NCBI RefSeq assembly: GCF_000092025.1
Contig: NC_003065.3
Coordinates: 150,234-214,233 of the forward strand
Source of the DNA: Agrobacterium fabrum str. C58
GTDB taxonomy: Bacteria > Pseudomonadota > Alphaproteobacteria > Rhizobiales > Rhizobiaceae
Reading direction: 5' to 3'
DNA length: 64,000 nt
Shown: piece by piece, positions 39,312-49,722 of the stretch
Numbering within the stretch: position 1 is the stretch's first letter
Layout of the letters: every line of letters starts with the position of its first letter
The notes under the pieces: generated by a model
The model's input: only the letters and a program-made list of their open reading frames with translations
Databases searched by the model: none
What the model was told of the DNA's origin: nothing
Made by a program: the position numbers and the translations under genes

Positions 39312-40011
39312 ATACGCCTTGCTAGTAGCGCGGGAAACCCTGGCTGAGCACTACAAGGAAGTGGAAGCTTTCCAAACTGCGCGTGCGAAATCAGCGCGGC
39401 GCCTCTCCAAGGTCATTGCAGCTGTCGCAACCATCGCGGTTTTGGGGAATGTTGCGCAAGCCTTCACAATTGCCACCATGGTGCCGCTGATCAGGCTTGT
39501 GCCGGTATATCTTTGGATACGGCCGGATGGCACCGTTGACAGCGAGGTGTCCGTCTCCCGATTGCCTGCAACTCAAGAGGAGGCCGTCGTTAACGCCTCA
39601 CTGTGGGAGTATGTTCGGCTGCGCGAGAGCTATGATGCCGATACCGCCCAGTATGCCTATGACCTGGTCTCGAACTTCAGCGCCCCAATGGTGCGCCAAA
39701 ATTATCAGCAATTCTTCAATTATCCCAATCCAACTTCGCCTCAAGTCATCCTCGGCAAACACGGCAGGCTAGAGGTCGAACACATCGCTTCGAATGATGT
39801 TACTCCGGGTGTGCAGCAAATTCGCTATAAGCGAACCCTCATCGTTGACGGCAAAATGCCGATGGCGAGCACTTGGACTGCTACGGTTCGTTATGAAAAG
39901 GTGACCAGCTTGCCCGGCAGATTGAGACTGACCAACCCGGGAGGCTTGGTTGTCACCTCCTACCAGACATCGGAAGATACCGTTTCGAACGCAGGCCACA
40001 GCGAACCATGA
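39298..40011 (+). CDS. virB8: VirB8, bitopic assembly factor
   Basis: 237 aa from ATG 39298 (MKGSEYALLVARETLAEHYK). One membrane helix at about 43-63, then the NTF2-like periplasmic domain (SEVSVSRLPATQEEAVVNAS; VRQNYQQFFNYPNPTSPQVI). A start three codons upstream is possible but less family-like. Overlaps virB9 by four bases (ATGA). Confidence 0.93.
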   Translation: MKGSEYALLVARETLAEHYKEVEAFQTARAKSARRLSKVIAAVATIAVLGNVAQAFTIATMVPLIRLVPVYLWIRPDGTVDSEVSVSRLPATQEEAVVNASLWEYVRLRESYDADTAQYAYDLVSNFSAPMVRQNYQQFFNYPNPTSPQVILGKHGRLEVEHIASNDVTPGVQQIRYKRTLIVDGKMPMASTWTATVRYEKVTSLPGRLRLTNPGGLVVTSYQTSEDTVSNAGHSEP

Positions 40012-40889
40012 CGAAAAAAGCATTTCTCACTCTGGCATGTTTACTTTTTGCGGCGATTGGCGCGAGGGCTGAAGACACGCCAACGGCGGGCAGACTTGAT
40101 CCGCGCATGCGTTATCTCGCTTACAATCCCGATCAAGTGGTGCGCCTTTCAACGGCGGTTGGAGCCACTTTGGTTGTTACTTTCGGGGCTAACGAAACGG
40201 TGACAGCTGTTGCCGTTTCCAATAGCAAAGATCTCGCGGCCCTTCCACGCGGAAATTATCTTTTCTTCAAGGCTAGCAAGGTTCTCCCACCCCAGCCAGT
40301 GGTCGTGCTAACTGCGAGTGACGCCGGTATGCGACGCTACGTTTTCAGCATCTCTTCCAAGACGCTGCCGCACCTCGATAAAGAGCAGGCCGATCTCTAC
40401 TATAGCGTACAATTCGCTTACCCTGCCGATGACGCAGCGGCTCGCCAGAAGGCGGCACAAGAGAAGGCTGTTGCAGACCGTATACGTGCGGAAGCGCAAT
40501 ATCAACAGAGAGCAGAGGGTTTATTGGAGCAGCCTGCCACGACCGTTGGTGCCGAGGACAAGAATTGGCACTATGTCGCTCAGGGCGATCGTTCGCTGTT
40601 GCCGCTCGAAGTCTTCGATGATGGATTTACGACGGTATTTCACTTCCCAGGTAATGTACGCATACCCTCCATCTACACGATAAATCCGGATGGAAAGGAA
40701 GCTGTCGCTAACTATTCAGTCAAAGGGAGCTATGTCGAGATTTCTTCGGTTTCCCGTGGTTGGCGTCTGAGGGATGGCCACACGGTATTATGCATTTGGA
40801 ATACCGCCTACGATCCCGTCGGCCGCAGGCCGGAGACGGGCACTGTGAGGCCCGATGTGAAGCGCGTCCTAAAGGAGGTGAGAGGATGA
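40008..40889 (+). CDS. virB9: VirB9, outer-membrane core complex protein
   Basis: 293 aa with a signal peptide ([18 protein letters not shown]). The C-terminal part includes [20 protein letters not shown], whose single Cys (about residue 262) is the partner of VirB7 Cys24. Forms the outer-membrane ring with VirB7 and VirB10. Overlaps virB10 by four bases. Confidence 0.94.
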
Positions 40890-42019
40890 ACGACGACAAT
40901 CAGCAATCGGCGCATGATGTCGATGCGTCGGGGTCCCTGGTCTCCGACACACATCACCGGCGCCTTTCGGGGGCTCAAAAGTTGATCGTAGGAGGTGTAG
41001 TTCTCGCGCTATCACTTAGCCTCATTTGGCTTGGCGGGCGTGAAAAGAAGGAAAACGGGGACGCACCCCCGTCAACCATGATCGCCACGAACACCAAGCC
41101 ATTTCATCCGGCTCCGATTGACGTTACACTTGATCCTCCGGCTGCCCAGGAAGCTGTTCAGCCGACTGCTCCTCCGCCAGCACGAAGTGAGCCGGAACGG
41201 CATGAGCCGCGGCCGGAAGAAACACCGATTTTTGCGTACACCAGTGGTGATCAAGGGACCAGCAAGCGCGTTCAACAAGGCGAAACGGACCGAAGACGCG
41301 AAGGCAATGGGGAAGACAGTCCTTTGCCGAAGGTCGAAGTGTCCGCCGAGAATGATCTCTCGATACGCATGAAGCCCACCGAGCTGCAGCCCACCAGGGC
41401 TACGCTCTTGCCTCATCCCGACTTCATGGTGACGGAGGGGACGATTATTCCATGTATCTTGCAAACGGCAATCGACACCAGTCTGGCAGGCTATGTAAAA
41501 TGCGTGTTACCCTGGGATGTTCGTGGAACAACGAACAACGTTGTGCTTCTTGATCGCGGCACCACCGTTGTTGGCGAGATCCAGCGCGGTTTGCAACAGG
41601 GAGATGCGCGTGTTTTTGTGCTCTGGGATCGGGCGGAGACACCCGACCATGCCATGATTTCGCTTGCGTCACCAAGCGCTGACGAACTCGGTCGCTCGGG
41701 ATTGCCGGGCACCGTCGACAATCACTTCTGGCAGCGCTTTAGCGGGGCCATGCTCTTGAGTGTCGTCCAAGGTGCCTTCCAGGCAGCGAGCACCTACGCT
41801 GGCAGCTCGGGTGGAGGGACGAGCTTCAACAGCGTCCAGAATAACGGTGAACAAACGGCAGACACAGCCCTCAAGGCCACGATCAACATACCGCCAACCC
41901 TGAAGAAGAATCAGGGCGACACGGTCTCCATTTTTGTCGCACGGGATCTCGATTTCTCAGGCATATACCAGCTTCGTATGGCTGGTCGCGCGGCGCGGGG
42001 GCGGGATCGCCGTCCATAA
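40886..42019 (+). CDS. virB10: VirB10, energy-sensing core complex protein
   Basis: 377 aa from ATG 40886 after GGAGGTGAGAGG. Cytoplasmic tail, one membrane helix about 34-50 ([19 protein letters not shown]), proline-rich linker ([20 protein letters not shown]) and the C-terminal beta-barrel domain with [20 protein letters not shown]. It spans both membranes and responds to ATP use by VirD4 and VirB11. The stop is 41 bases before virB11. Confidence 0.94.
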
Positions 42020-42059
42020 CGAATTCAACTTATCACTTACAGATGGAGATACGATACAA

Positions 42060-43094
42060 ATGGAGGTGGATCCGCAATTACGAATCCTTCTCAAGCCGAT
42101 TTTGGAATGGCTCGATGACCCGCGGACCGAAGAAGTTGCGATAAATCGACCTGGGGAGGCATTTGTGCGCCAGGCCGGCGCCTTCCTCAAGTTCCCTTTG
42201 CCTGTCTCCTATGACGATCTCGAAGATATCGCTATTTTAGCAGGCGCGCTGAGAAAACAGGACGTTGGACCACGCAACCCACTTTGCGCAACTGAACTTC
42301 CAGACGGCGAGCGGCTGCAGATCTGTTTGCCGCCGACGGTACCATCGGGCACCGTCAGCTTGACGATTCGACGGCCAAGTTCCCGTGTTTCTAGTCTCAA
42401 AGAAGTCTCGTCCCGTTACGATGCTCCGAGGTGGAATCAGTGGAAGGAACGAAAAAAACGGCATGATCAGCATGATGAAGCTATCCTTCGGTACTATGAC
42501 AACGGGGATCTGGAGGCGTTTCTGCACGCATGTGTCGTTGGTCGGTTGACGATGCTGCTTTGCGGACCCACCGGGAGTGGCAAGACAACGATGAGCAAGA
42601 CCTTGATCAACGCTATCCCGCCGCAGGAAAGGCTGATTACCATCGAAGATACGCTCGAACTCGTCATTCCACACGAGAACCACGTAAGGCTGCTTTATTC
42701 TAAGAATGGGGCTGGGCTGGGCGCAGTTACCGCTGAGCACCTGCTACAGGCTAGCCTGCGCATGCGACCGGACCGAATACTGCTCGGCGAGATACGCGAC
42801 GATGCCGCGTGGGCTTATCTGAGTGAAGTCGTCTCAGGGCATCCGGGATCGATTTCCACAATACATGGTGCCAATCCCGTCCAAGGTTTCAAAAAGCTAT
42901 TTTCGCTCGTGAAAAGCAGCGCTCAGGGGGCTAGCTTGGAAGATCGCACCCTGATTGACATGCTCGCAACCGCAGTTGATGTCATCGTACCCTTCCGTGC
43001 CCACGGTGACATTTACGAGGTGGGCGAAATCTGGCTCGCTGCCGATGCGCGTCGGCGCGGTGAGACAATAGGCGATCTTCTTAACCAGCAGTAG
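42060..43094 (+). CDS. virB11: VirB11, hexameric traffic ATPase
   Basis: 344 aa from ATG 42060 (MEVDPQLRILLKPILEWL). Walker A GPTGSGKTT with Lys175, Asp box LITIEDTLEL, Walker B RPDRILLGEIRDD and His box SGHPGSISTIHGA. It is the last gene of the virB operon. Confidence 0.95.
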   Translation: MEVDPQLRILLKPILEWLDDPRTEEVAINRPGEAFVRQAGAFLKFPLPVSYDDLEDIAILAGALRKQDVGPRNPLCATELPDGERLQICLPPTVPSGTVSLTIRRPSSRVSSLKEVSSRYDAPRWNQWKERKKRHDQHDEAILRYYDNGDLEAFLHACVVGRLTMLLCGPTGSGKTTMSKTLINAIPPQERLITIEDTLELVIPHENHVRLLYSKNGAGLGAVTAEHLLQASLRMRPDRILLGEIRDDAAWAYLSEVVSGHPGSISTIHGANPVQGFKKLFSLVKSSAQGASLEDRTLIDMLATAVDVIVPFRAHGDIYEVGEIWLAADARRRGETIGDLLNQQ

Positions 43095-43348
43095 TTGTGA
43101 TCCATGTTTCTAAATGCCGCATGGCGCGTTGTAGAATTACGTTTGTAGCAATGCTCAGCAATCTTTGTCATCAAACGGAGACATCTAGTTTGCATTTCTG
43201 TCGTGCGCGGTTTGGTCGAAATCTTGCCGAAATGCCCGTGTAGTGAGAGAAAATTAAAGAGTGGAGTCTAGCAAATACAACCTTTACGTGTATAAATTCT
43301 GTTGAGCTGCAAATGGCTGGCCAGGATCCTAGATTGAGAGGTGAACCG
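43095..43348. promoter_or_regulatory. virG promoter region
   Basis: 254 AT-rich bases without a gene. virG of known Ti plasmids has a phosphate- and VirG-responsive upstream promoter and an acid-responsive one. Weak candidates are CTTTGTCATC near 43159 (half of a Pho-box pattern) and TTTGCATTTCTG near 43190 (distant from the vir-box consensus). No strong box is seen. Confidence 0.4.
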
Positions 43349-44074
43349 TTGAAACACGTTCTTGTCATCGATGACGATGTCGCTATGCGGCATCTTATAG
43401 TCGAGTATCTTACGATCCATGCCTTTAAGGTGACTGCGGTAGCCGACAGCAAGCAGTTCAATCGTGTACTCTGCTCCGAGACGGTCGATGTCGTGGTCGT
43501 CGATCTTAATTTGGGTCGCGAAGATGGGCTTGAAATTGTTCGTAGTCTGGCCACGAAGTCCGATGTTCCAATCATAATTATTAGCGGCGCTCGCCTCGAA
43601 GAGGCGGACAAAGTTATTGCGCTCGAGTTGGGAGCAACCGATTTTATTGCCAAGCCTTTTGGGACGCGGGAATTTCTGGCGCGCATCCGTGTTGCGTTAC
43701 GCGTGCGGCCCAGTGTCGCGCGAACCAAAGATCGACGCTCATTTAGTTTCGCTGACTGGACACTTAATCTCAGGCGACGCCGCTTGATTTCGGAAGAGGG
43801 CAGTGAGGTGAAACTCACGGCAGGTGAGTTTAATCTCCTGGTTGCTTTCCTGGAGAAGCCGCGCGACGTCCTATCCCGGGAGCAGCTTCTGATCGCCAGT
43901 CGGGTACGCGAGGAGGAGGTGTATGACAGAAGTATTGATGTCCTCATTTTGCGGCTGCGCCGGAAGCTTGAGGGGGATCCGACGACCCCTCAGTTGATCA
44001 AGACTGCAAGAGGTGCTGGCTATTTCTTTGACGCTGACGTGGATGTTTCGTACGGGGGTGTGATGGCGGCCTGA
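43349..44074 (+). CDS. virG: VirG, OmpR-type response regulator of the vir regulon
   Basis: 241 aa from TTG 43349 (KHVLVIDDDVAMRHLIVEY follows). virG of pTiA6 is known to initiate at UUG; a frame open from ATG 43313 would add 12 non-family residues. Receiver domain with acidic Asp8/Asp9, phosphorylated Asp52 in VVVVDLNLG and Lys near IAKPFG; winged-helix DNA-binding domain with LTAGEFNLLVAFLEKPRDVL and RSIDVLILRLRRKLE. It binds vir boxes. Confidence 0.94.
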   Translation: MKHVLVIDDDVAMRHLIVEYLTIHAFKVTAVADSKQFNRVLCSETVDVVVVDLNLGREDGLEIVRSLATKSDVPIIIISGARLEEADKVIALELGATDFIAKPFGTREFLARIRVALRVRPSVARTKDRRSFSFADWTLNLRRRRLISEEGSEVKLTAGEFNLLVAFLEKPRDVLSREQLLIASRVREEEVYDRSIDVLILRLRRKLEGDPTTPQLIKTARGAGYFFDADVDVSYGGVMAA

Positions 44075-44215
44075 GGTAGAGGTGCATTTCGCCTTTAGCA
44101 ATCTGTTCCCAACGTGAGCAGATTGCTATGCGGCTTGGCAAAGCTGCCTTTCCTCGGTACTATCCGAAAAACTCAGCACTGCGGAGTGATTGGATGGGTC
44201 CTATCTTTTGAGAGA

Positions 44216-44824
44216 TCAGCTGTTCGTTGCCTTCTCCCGAGCAAAGAAACATGCAAGCGCTGCGGTAGCCAGCTTGTGGCCGAAAGCCCGGGCGGTCTCC
44301 AATCCCAATGGATCAAAGTGATTGCGAGCGGCTTCTATTAGCGAGACCGGGAACATGCGGGAGGTCTGAACGATGATTGATTTTTCGAAAGCTGTGTGAG
44401 GGATCGGATAACTCTTCGGAGCCGCACGAAACGATCCATCCGCCAGCATGTTTTCAAAATCGCCAAGCGCACGGCGCAAGATCATTTGTAGCGACTTGGA
44501 AGGACTGTATTGCAGGATCAGGTTGTCATATATCTTCGATACTTCAGGCGCGGGCGGGCGCGCTGAAAGGAAGACCTGGATCTTTTCTGGCGCTGTCGTC
44601 GAACTCAAAGCATCCACGGTCAGCATCGATTGCTGATCAGAGCTGTGACAACGCTTGGCGGTGGCTGGGGCAGGTCGTCGATCTTCCTCGTCGAGATTTT
44701 CAGGCGGCTGCGGCAGGGTCGAGTTTTGGGTGGCAACAGGCAAAGAAGGATGGACGATTTCGGGTCGAGCGGCGGCAAGCCGCCTGGCCTCCCCGACAGA
44801 CAAAGCGGGTTTGCGAATTCCCAT
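44216..44824 (-). CDS. virC2: VirC2, ribbon-helix-helix overdrive-associated protein
   Basis: 202 aa from ATG 44824 (MGIRKPALSVGEARRLAAAR). The C-terminal half contains the tandem ribbon-helix-helix fold (EKIQVFLSARPPAPEVSKIY). It binds near T-DNA borders and boosts T-strand production with VirC1. Two bases separate it from virC1. Confidence 0.93.
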   Translation of the reverse strand: MGIRKPALSVGEARRLAAARPEIVHPSLPVATQNSTLPQPPENLDEEDRRPAPATAKRCHSSDQQSMLTVDALSSTTAPEKIQVFLSARPPAPEVSKIYDNLILQYSPSKSLQMILRRALGDFENMLADGSFRAAPKSYPIPHTAFEKSIIVQTSRMFPVSLIEAARNHFDPLGLETARAFGHKLATAALACFFAREKATNS

Positions 44825-44826
44825 CT

Positions 44827-45522
44827 TCACCCCTCCAAGGCTTCGCTAACCAATTTGGAGATAGTGACGAGTTCCTCCATGGCGATTCTGAGATTCCGTT
44901 CGAGGAGGCGCATTGTCGGATCGGTTCTCATATTCAGCAATGTGAGATGCAACATGCCACGTTCCTTCATCGCGGCAAATGCGTCTCTCTCGTGCATGGG
45001 AGACTGTACAACTGGAAGGCTTGCGAGCATGTCCGACATCGCGCGCTGCGATGTGGTCAATCGACCAACCGGCACGCGTTGGCGCAATACGGCTGTCGGA
45101 ATTGCCAAGTTCTCGCTCAGCAGCAGTTCAATGACATAGCGGTAGGTCGACAATGCTTCATCGATATCGAGCGGAGTTAACATGGTCGGGATCAGAAGCA
45201 GGTTTGAGCTGGCAATGATCGTGTTGTTGAGTTCGCTCGAACCACCATGCGTATCGGCCAGCGCATAATCAAATCCCTGGAGTTCGGCGTCCTCATAGGC
45301 CGCCTCAAGGAGTGCCATTTCCTCGGCGGCGTAGACTTCGCAGAAGGAGCCCCAGGTATTGCTGCGAAGGGCGTTTTCTTTCCATCGCGTTAGTGGTCGG
45401 TTTTCATCAGCGTCGAAGAGAGCCAATCGTTTGCCGTCACTTGCAAAGGCGGCGCAAAGACCCATGAGTGCCGTGGTTTTGCCGGCTCCTCCCTTGAAGG
45501 AGCAAAATGTCAGAAGTTTCAT
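44827..45522 (-). CDS. virC1: VirC1, ParA/MinD-like ATPase
   Basis: 231 aa. Deviant Walker [10 protein letters not shown] with Lys15, switch [15 protein letters not shown] and [20 protein letters not shown]. VirC1 binds overdrive DNA, stimulates relaxosome assembly and places transfer intermediates at the cell pole. First gene of the virC operon, divergent from virD1. Confidence 0.95.
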
Positions 45523-45624
45523 GTCCTTATCCTGTCGATTTTGTGAAGCGGAAGTGTGTCTGTACTTTTATTTGTGTGTATGATTTTGCGATAATTCATA
45601 AGTAATGTAGTAATTACCTGATTT

Positions 45625-45649
45625 TATATTTCAATTTTATTGTAATATA
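45625..45649. promoter_or_regulatory. Ros box between virC and virD
   Basis: A 25-base interrupted inverted repeat with arms TATATTTCAAT and ATTGTAATATA (10 of 11 pair). The chromosomal zinc-finger repressor Ros binds this site and competes with VirG for virC and virD. Confidence 0.75.
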
Positions 45650-45663
45650 ATTTCAATTGTAAT
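45628..45663. promoter_or_regulatory. vir boxes of the divergent virC/virD promoters
   Basis: TTTCAATTGTAA at 45651-45662 is a perfect match to TTNCAATTGNAA. A second site TTTCAATTTTAT at 45629-45640 and a reverse-strand TTACAATAAAAT at 45635-45646 overlap the Ros box. The intergenic region (45523-45792) is very A+T rich. Confidence 0.8.
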
Positions 45664-45792
45664 AATATAAAAATAAATATCCCTTATGTGTTCTTGATTT
45701 CGTTTTGTATATGGCTAGATTCCCATCTGCCACGACGAGGAAATGCTACGGCGGGGCAAGTTCAGATCTTTCCGTCTTCTATGGAGGAAGCT

Positions 45793-46236
45793 ATGTCGCA
45801 AGGCAGTAGGCCCACCTCAAGTGACATTGCCGTCAACCAGCGCGAATGCGTGAAGGTTGAAGGCTTCAAGGTCGTCAGTACCCGATTAAGATCGGCCGAA
45901 TATGAGAGTTTTTCTCATCAGGCACGCTTGCTGGGCCTCTCCGACAGCATGGCCATACGGGTTGCGGTGCGCCGCATTGGTGGCTTTCTTGAAATCGACG
46001 CAGAGACTCGTCATAGGATGGAGGCCATACTACAATCCATAGGAACACTCTCAAGCAACATTGCCGCGCTGCTATCTGCCTATGCCGAAAATCCGACAAT
46101 GGATTTGGAGGCTTTGCGAGCTGAACGTATCGCCTTCGGTAAATCTTTCGCTGACCTCGACGGCTTGCTCCGTTCCATTTTGTCCGTATCACGGCGGCGG
46201 ATCGACGGTTGCTCGCTGCTGAAAGACGCCTTGTAG
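45793..46236 (+). CDS. virD1: VirD1, relaxase accessory protein
   Basis: 147 aa from ATG 45793 ([20 protein letters not shown]), with GGAGGAAG upstream. Ribbon-helix-helix-like segment [20 protein letters not shown]. It opens border DNA so VirD2 can nick. Earlier in-frame starts (45688) lie in the promoter. Confidence 0.94.
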
Positions 46237-46269
46237 CACTGACGTAGCACTTGGCGGGGAACATATTCG

Positions 46270-47613
46270 ATGCCCGATCGAGCTCAAGTTATCATTCGCA
46301 TTGTGCCGGGAGGTGGCACCAAGACCCTTCAACAAATTATCAATCAGTTGGAGTATCTATCCCGGAAGGGCAGGCTGGAGCTGCAGCGTTCAGCCCGACA
46401 TCTCGATATTCCCCTGCCACCGGATCAAATCCACGAACTTGCCCGAAGCTGGGTTCAAGAGACTGGAACTTATGACGAAAGTCAGCCAGACGAGGAAAGG
46501 CAACAGGAGTTGACCACCCATATTATTGTAAGCTTCCCCGCCGGTACAAGCCAGGTAGCGGCTTATGCGGCGAGCCGGGAGTGGGCAGCCGAGATGTTTG
46601 GGTCAGGCGCAGGGGGGGGCCGATACAACTATCTTACGGCCTTCCACATCGATCGCGACCACCCACATCTGCATGTCGTCGTCAATCGGCGCGAACTTTT
46701 AGGACACGGCTGGCTGAAGATATCTCGGCGCCATCCCCAACTGAATTACGACGCCCTGCGCATAAAGATGGCCGAGATTTCACTTCGTCATGGCATTGCC
46801 CTCGATGCGAGCCGACGAGCAGAACGTGGCATCACCGAGCGGCCGATCACTTATGCCCAATATCGGCGCCTTGAGCGGGAGCAGGCTCGCCAAATCCGTT
46901 TCGAAGACGCGGATTTGGAACAGTCGTCGCCGCAAGGAGATCATCCAGAATTCAGCCAACCTTTCGATACATCCCCATTTGAAGCATCCGCGGGCGGACC
47001 GGAGGACATGCCTCGGCCCAACAATCGGCAGAATGAGTCGCAAGTTCATCTCCAGGAGCCAGCTGGTGTCAGCAACGAAGCCGGTGTCCTTGTGCGGGTT
47101 GCATTGGAGACGGAGCGCCTTGCTCAACCATTCGTTTCCGAAACCATTCTCGCGGACGACATAGGGAGCGGCTCTTCGCGTGTTGCCGAGGGCCGTGTGG
47201 AGAGCGCAAACCGCACTCCCGATATTCCTCGCGCAGCAACTGAAGCTGCCACGCACACGACACACGACCGGCAGCGGCGTGCAAAGCGTCCTCATGATGA
47301 CGACGGAGGGCCGAGTGGAGCAAAACGTGTGACATTGGAAGGCATCGCGGTTGGGCCCCAGGCGAACGCCGGCGAACAGGATGGCAGTAGTGGCCCCTTA
47401 GTACGGCAAGCTGGAACGTCTCGGCCATCTCCACCGACGGCCACGACGCGGGCCAGCACCGCAACCGATTCATTGTCTGCTACAGCCCACCTCCAGCAAC
47501 GGAGAGGTGTCCTTTCAAAGCGTCCGCGTGAAGATGATGATGGAGAACCGAGTGAACGCAAACGCGAGAGAGATGAGCGCAGCAAGGACGGGCGTGGGGG
47601 AAATAGGAGATAG
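46270..47613 (+). CDS. virD2: VirD2, border relaxase and pilot protein
   Basis: 447 aa. Tyr29 ([10 protein letters not shown]) is the catalytic residue that becomes bonded to the T-strand 5' end; the three-histidine metal motif [14 protein letters not shown] is at residues 126-139. The C-terminus has the bipartite nuclear signal [20 protein letters not shown] (from residue 417) and the omega region DGRGGNRR, which fits an arginine-rich export signal. A related second segment ([15 protein letters not shown] from residue 339) suggests internal duplication. Confidence 0.96.
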   Translation: MPDRAQVIIRIVPGGGTKTLQQIINQLEYLSRKGRLELQRSARHLDIPLPPDQIHELARSWVQETGTYDESQPDEERQQELTTHIIVSFPAGTSQVAAYAASREWAAEMFGSGAGGGRYNYLTAFHIDRDHPHLHVVVNRRELLGHGWLKISRRHPQLNYDALRIKMAEISLRHGIALDASRRAERGITERPITYAQYRRLEREQARQIRFEDADLEQSSPQGDHPEFSQPFDTSPFEASAGGPEDMPRPNNRQNESQVHLQEPAGVSNEAGVLVRVALETERLAQPFVSETILADDIGSGSSRVAEGRVESANRTPDIPRAATEAATHTTHDRQRRAKRPHDDDGGPSGAKRVTLEGIAVGPQANAGEQDGSSGPLVRQAGTSRPSPPTATTRASTATDSLSATAHLQQRRGVLSKRPREDDDGEPSERKRERDERSKDGRGGNRR

Positions 47614-47627
47614 AGAAGGACCGAGTG

Positions 47628-49649
47628 ATGGCAAATGAAGAGTTCACCAGACACTATGCGTGGCCCGTTCCTGTGGCTTCGAATGATGAAGGGCGTGGGA
47701 CCGCGCGGATCCCCATCCAGGCACAATCAATCGTTGCTGGAGAAGACGGTCGGGACACTTCGGTCCCAACGGCTTTGTCGCGACCGCCAATTGAAGATAT
47801 GCCGCACGGCGTCCAAGAAACATCGGCGAGTGGCGGACGACTGGGAGCGGCCCGTCTGCGGGATTCCGTAATCCCGCCAGGAATATCCGAAGCCCGCACG
47901 GACCTATCCGCAATTTTGCGGAAAAAAAGCGGTTCTTTCCGCACCGGTATGCAGTATCTGCGTGGGCTTGAACGGGAAAATTTTGATAAACAAGACAGGG
48001 AAGCCAGTGCGTTGCCAGATTTAAGTGCAAGGGGCATAAAGCGACCGCGCGAAATTGAGTATCCCGGCAATGCAAGCGGATTAACCATAAAGAGGCAAGA
48101 CGGCTTAGGCATAGAGATCAATACTATCTCGGCATCTTCGCCCGTGAACCGGGCCGCGCATTCGTCGAACTGGCAAGGCGCGCCGGAACCGGGCGTGTAC
48201 AATGTTCAGCCATCGGCAGATAGAGCACAGAACTCTGCGCAGGAAAGTTCGACGTTTCCCGATGGCACTTCTGTTTCCGCTCTCTATTCAGGCCCACTCG
48301 CAGAATGGTTCGAGAGGGATACTGGCAGCGAGACGACCAGGAATTCAGGCAACACCATTTCGTCACCGCTCCGAGGGCTGGAGGAGTTCGGCGATTCCGC
48401 GGACAGCCGGTATCTTGGGCGCGAAGCTCAGAGTCTTTCAGTTACCGTAACAACGCCTAATTCGAATGCTGAGGCAAGTTCTCATAGCGCACACACTGAA
48501 ACTCTCGACGATGTCAGCAGTGACCGCTCGAGCGAACAGGGGAGGGGTCCCCTTGGCGCCGCAATCCTTGGATCCCATCATGACCTTTCACCGCGTGCGC
48601 AGAAGTTATCACAAACAAACCGCGATTCCCCTGAACTGACCGACGCCGACCTGGCAAAAGTCGATGCGGTGTTCGAATCTCTCTCCAAGGGGCCCCCGGC
48701 GGGGGAGAGCGCCGCACCGGACTTTCGTGAGCGCGGACCAGGCAGCGCTTTCCAGAAAGAAGGCGTGTCCGACAGGGCGAACGGGGTGCCCACTAACTGG
48801 GAGGTACCTTTTGGTCGCGGTGGCGGGCATTCACCGCAAGCGCTGAGGTCCTCAGGAGTGGAGCTCGATGACTTCCCTGATTTCACCGAGGCCGAACTGG
48901 CAAAAATCGACGCACTAGTCGAATCTCACTCCAACAGATCTTTATCAGTGCGAAATATAGTACCAGATTTGCGCGGAGCGGGAGCAGACAACGTCTTCCG
49001 GAAAGAAGGCGTTGTCGAACGCGCGGAGAAGATGCCGATCGATAGTGTGAGTCTTACCAGACTGAATGGCGAGCGTTCACGTTCACCGAAGACATCGCAA
49101 GCAAGCCTTGAGGATTTCCCCGATCTAACCGATGCCGATCTGGCCCATATCGAAGAGTCGGAGCGGATCGCAAGAACTGCTGTTGAAAAGGGGAAGCAAA
49201 AAATCTCGACCGAAGCCGATACGCGGTTTGATTTGGGCAACTCTTCTGCACCCCGGGTTAGCCCTCGATCGGTTACCCCGTTGGTTCCCAATGCCAATCA
49301 GCCGATTACATCGTGGTTCTACGAGGCACAAAAGACTTGTGACAAATTGGTAGAGAACACTTACGTGAAGCCGGCCGTTGACAGTTCTAGGGCGCGAAAT
49401 GACGTCGAAAACACCGCTGCCAGGCTTGGTGACCCTGCTCCTGCTTTGGGGCATGACAATCTTGGTAGAACTCGCGCGTTAACGCCCGTTCGCGACGTGA
49501 TGTCTAGACCCAGCGCGGACCGACAACTGGCTAGTCATGCGGCAGAACATTCGGCAATAGACGACATTTGGAAACGGGATGACCGTGATCGCAGGACACA
49601 CCCTTATAGAGGATTGGATTCGCGTTCACGTGAAGGTTGCGGGCGGTAA
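47628..49649 (+). CDS. virD3: VirD3, vir-operon protein of unknown function
   Basis: 673 aa from ATG 47628; a GTG one codon earlier is also possible. Largely acidic, low-complexity and probably disordered. Three copies of an acidic helix motif ((F)PD(F/L)T(D/E)A(D/E)LAK(V/I)DA) start near residues 334, 416 and 497, about 82 residues apart. [10 protein letters not shown] with a later IKRQ (from residue 138) resembles the VirD2 nuclear signal. The C-terminus [14 protein letters not shown] is arginine-rich. It is not required for tumours in published work known to me. It overlaps the upstream part of the virD4 frame. Confidence 0.85.
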   Translation: MANEEFTRHYAWPVPVASNDEGRGTARIPIQAQSIVAGEDGRDTSVPTALSRPPIEDMPHGVQETSASGGRLGAARLRDSVIPPGISEARTDLSAILRKKSGSFRTGMQYLRGLERENFDKQDREASALPDLSARGIKRPREIEYPGNASGLTIKRQDGLGIEINTISASSPVNRAAHSSNWQGAPEPGVYNVQPSADRAQNSAQESSTFPDGTSVSALYSGPLAEWFERDTGSETTRNSGNTISSPLRGLEEFGDSADSRYLGREAQSLSVTVTTPNSNAEASSHSAHTETLDDVSSDRSSEQGRGPLGAAILGSHHDLSPRAQKLSQTNRDSPELTDADLAKVDAVFESLSKGPPAGESAAPDFRERGPGSAFQKEGVSDRANGVPTNWEVPFGRGGGHSPQALRSSGVELDDFPDFTEAELAKIDALVESHSNRSLSVRNIVPDLRGAGADNVFRKEGVVERAEKMPIDSVSLTRLNGERSRSPKTSQASLEDFPDLTDADLAHIEESERIARTAVEKGKQKISTEADTRFDLGNSSAPRVSPRSVTPLVPNANQPITSWFYEAQKTCDKLVENTYVKPAVDSSRARNDVENTAARLGDPAPALGHDNLGRTRALTPVRDVMSRPSADRQLASHAAEHSAIDDIWKRDDRDRRTHPYRGLDSRSREGCGR

Positions 49650-49722
49650 AGGCTGTGTTGTTCGCAGCAACACCCAAATCAAAAGCCCAATTTGCGATCG
49701 ATCGAAGAATCTCGGTGAAGTG

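Noticed and set aside
43313..43348. virG starting at ATG 43313
   Set aside because: The first 12 codons do not belong to the family, and UUG initiation at the position of 43349 is established for virG.
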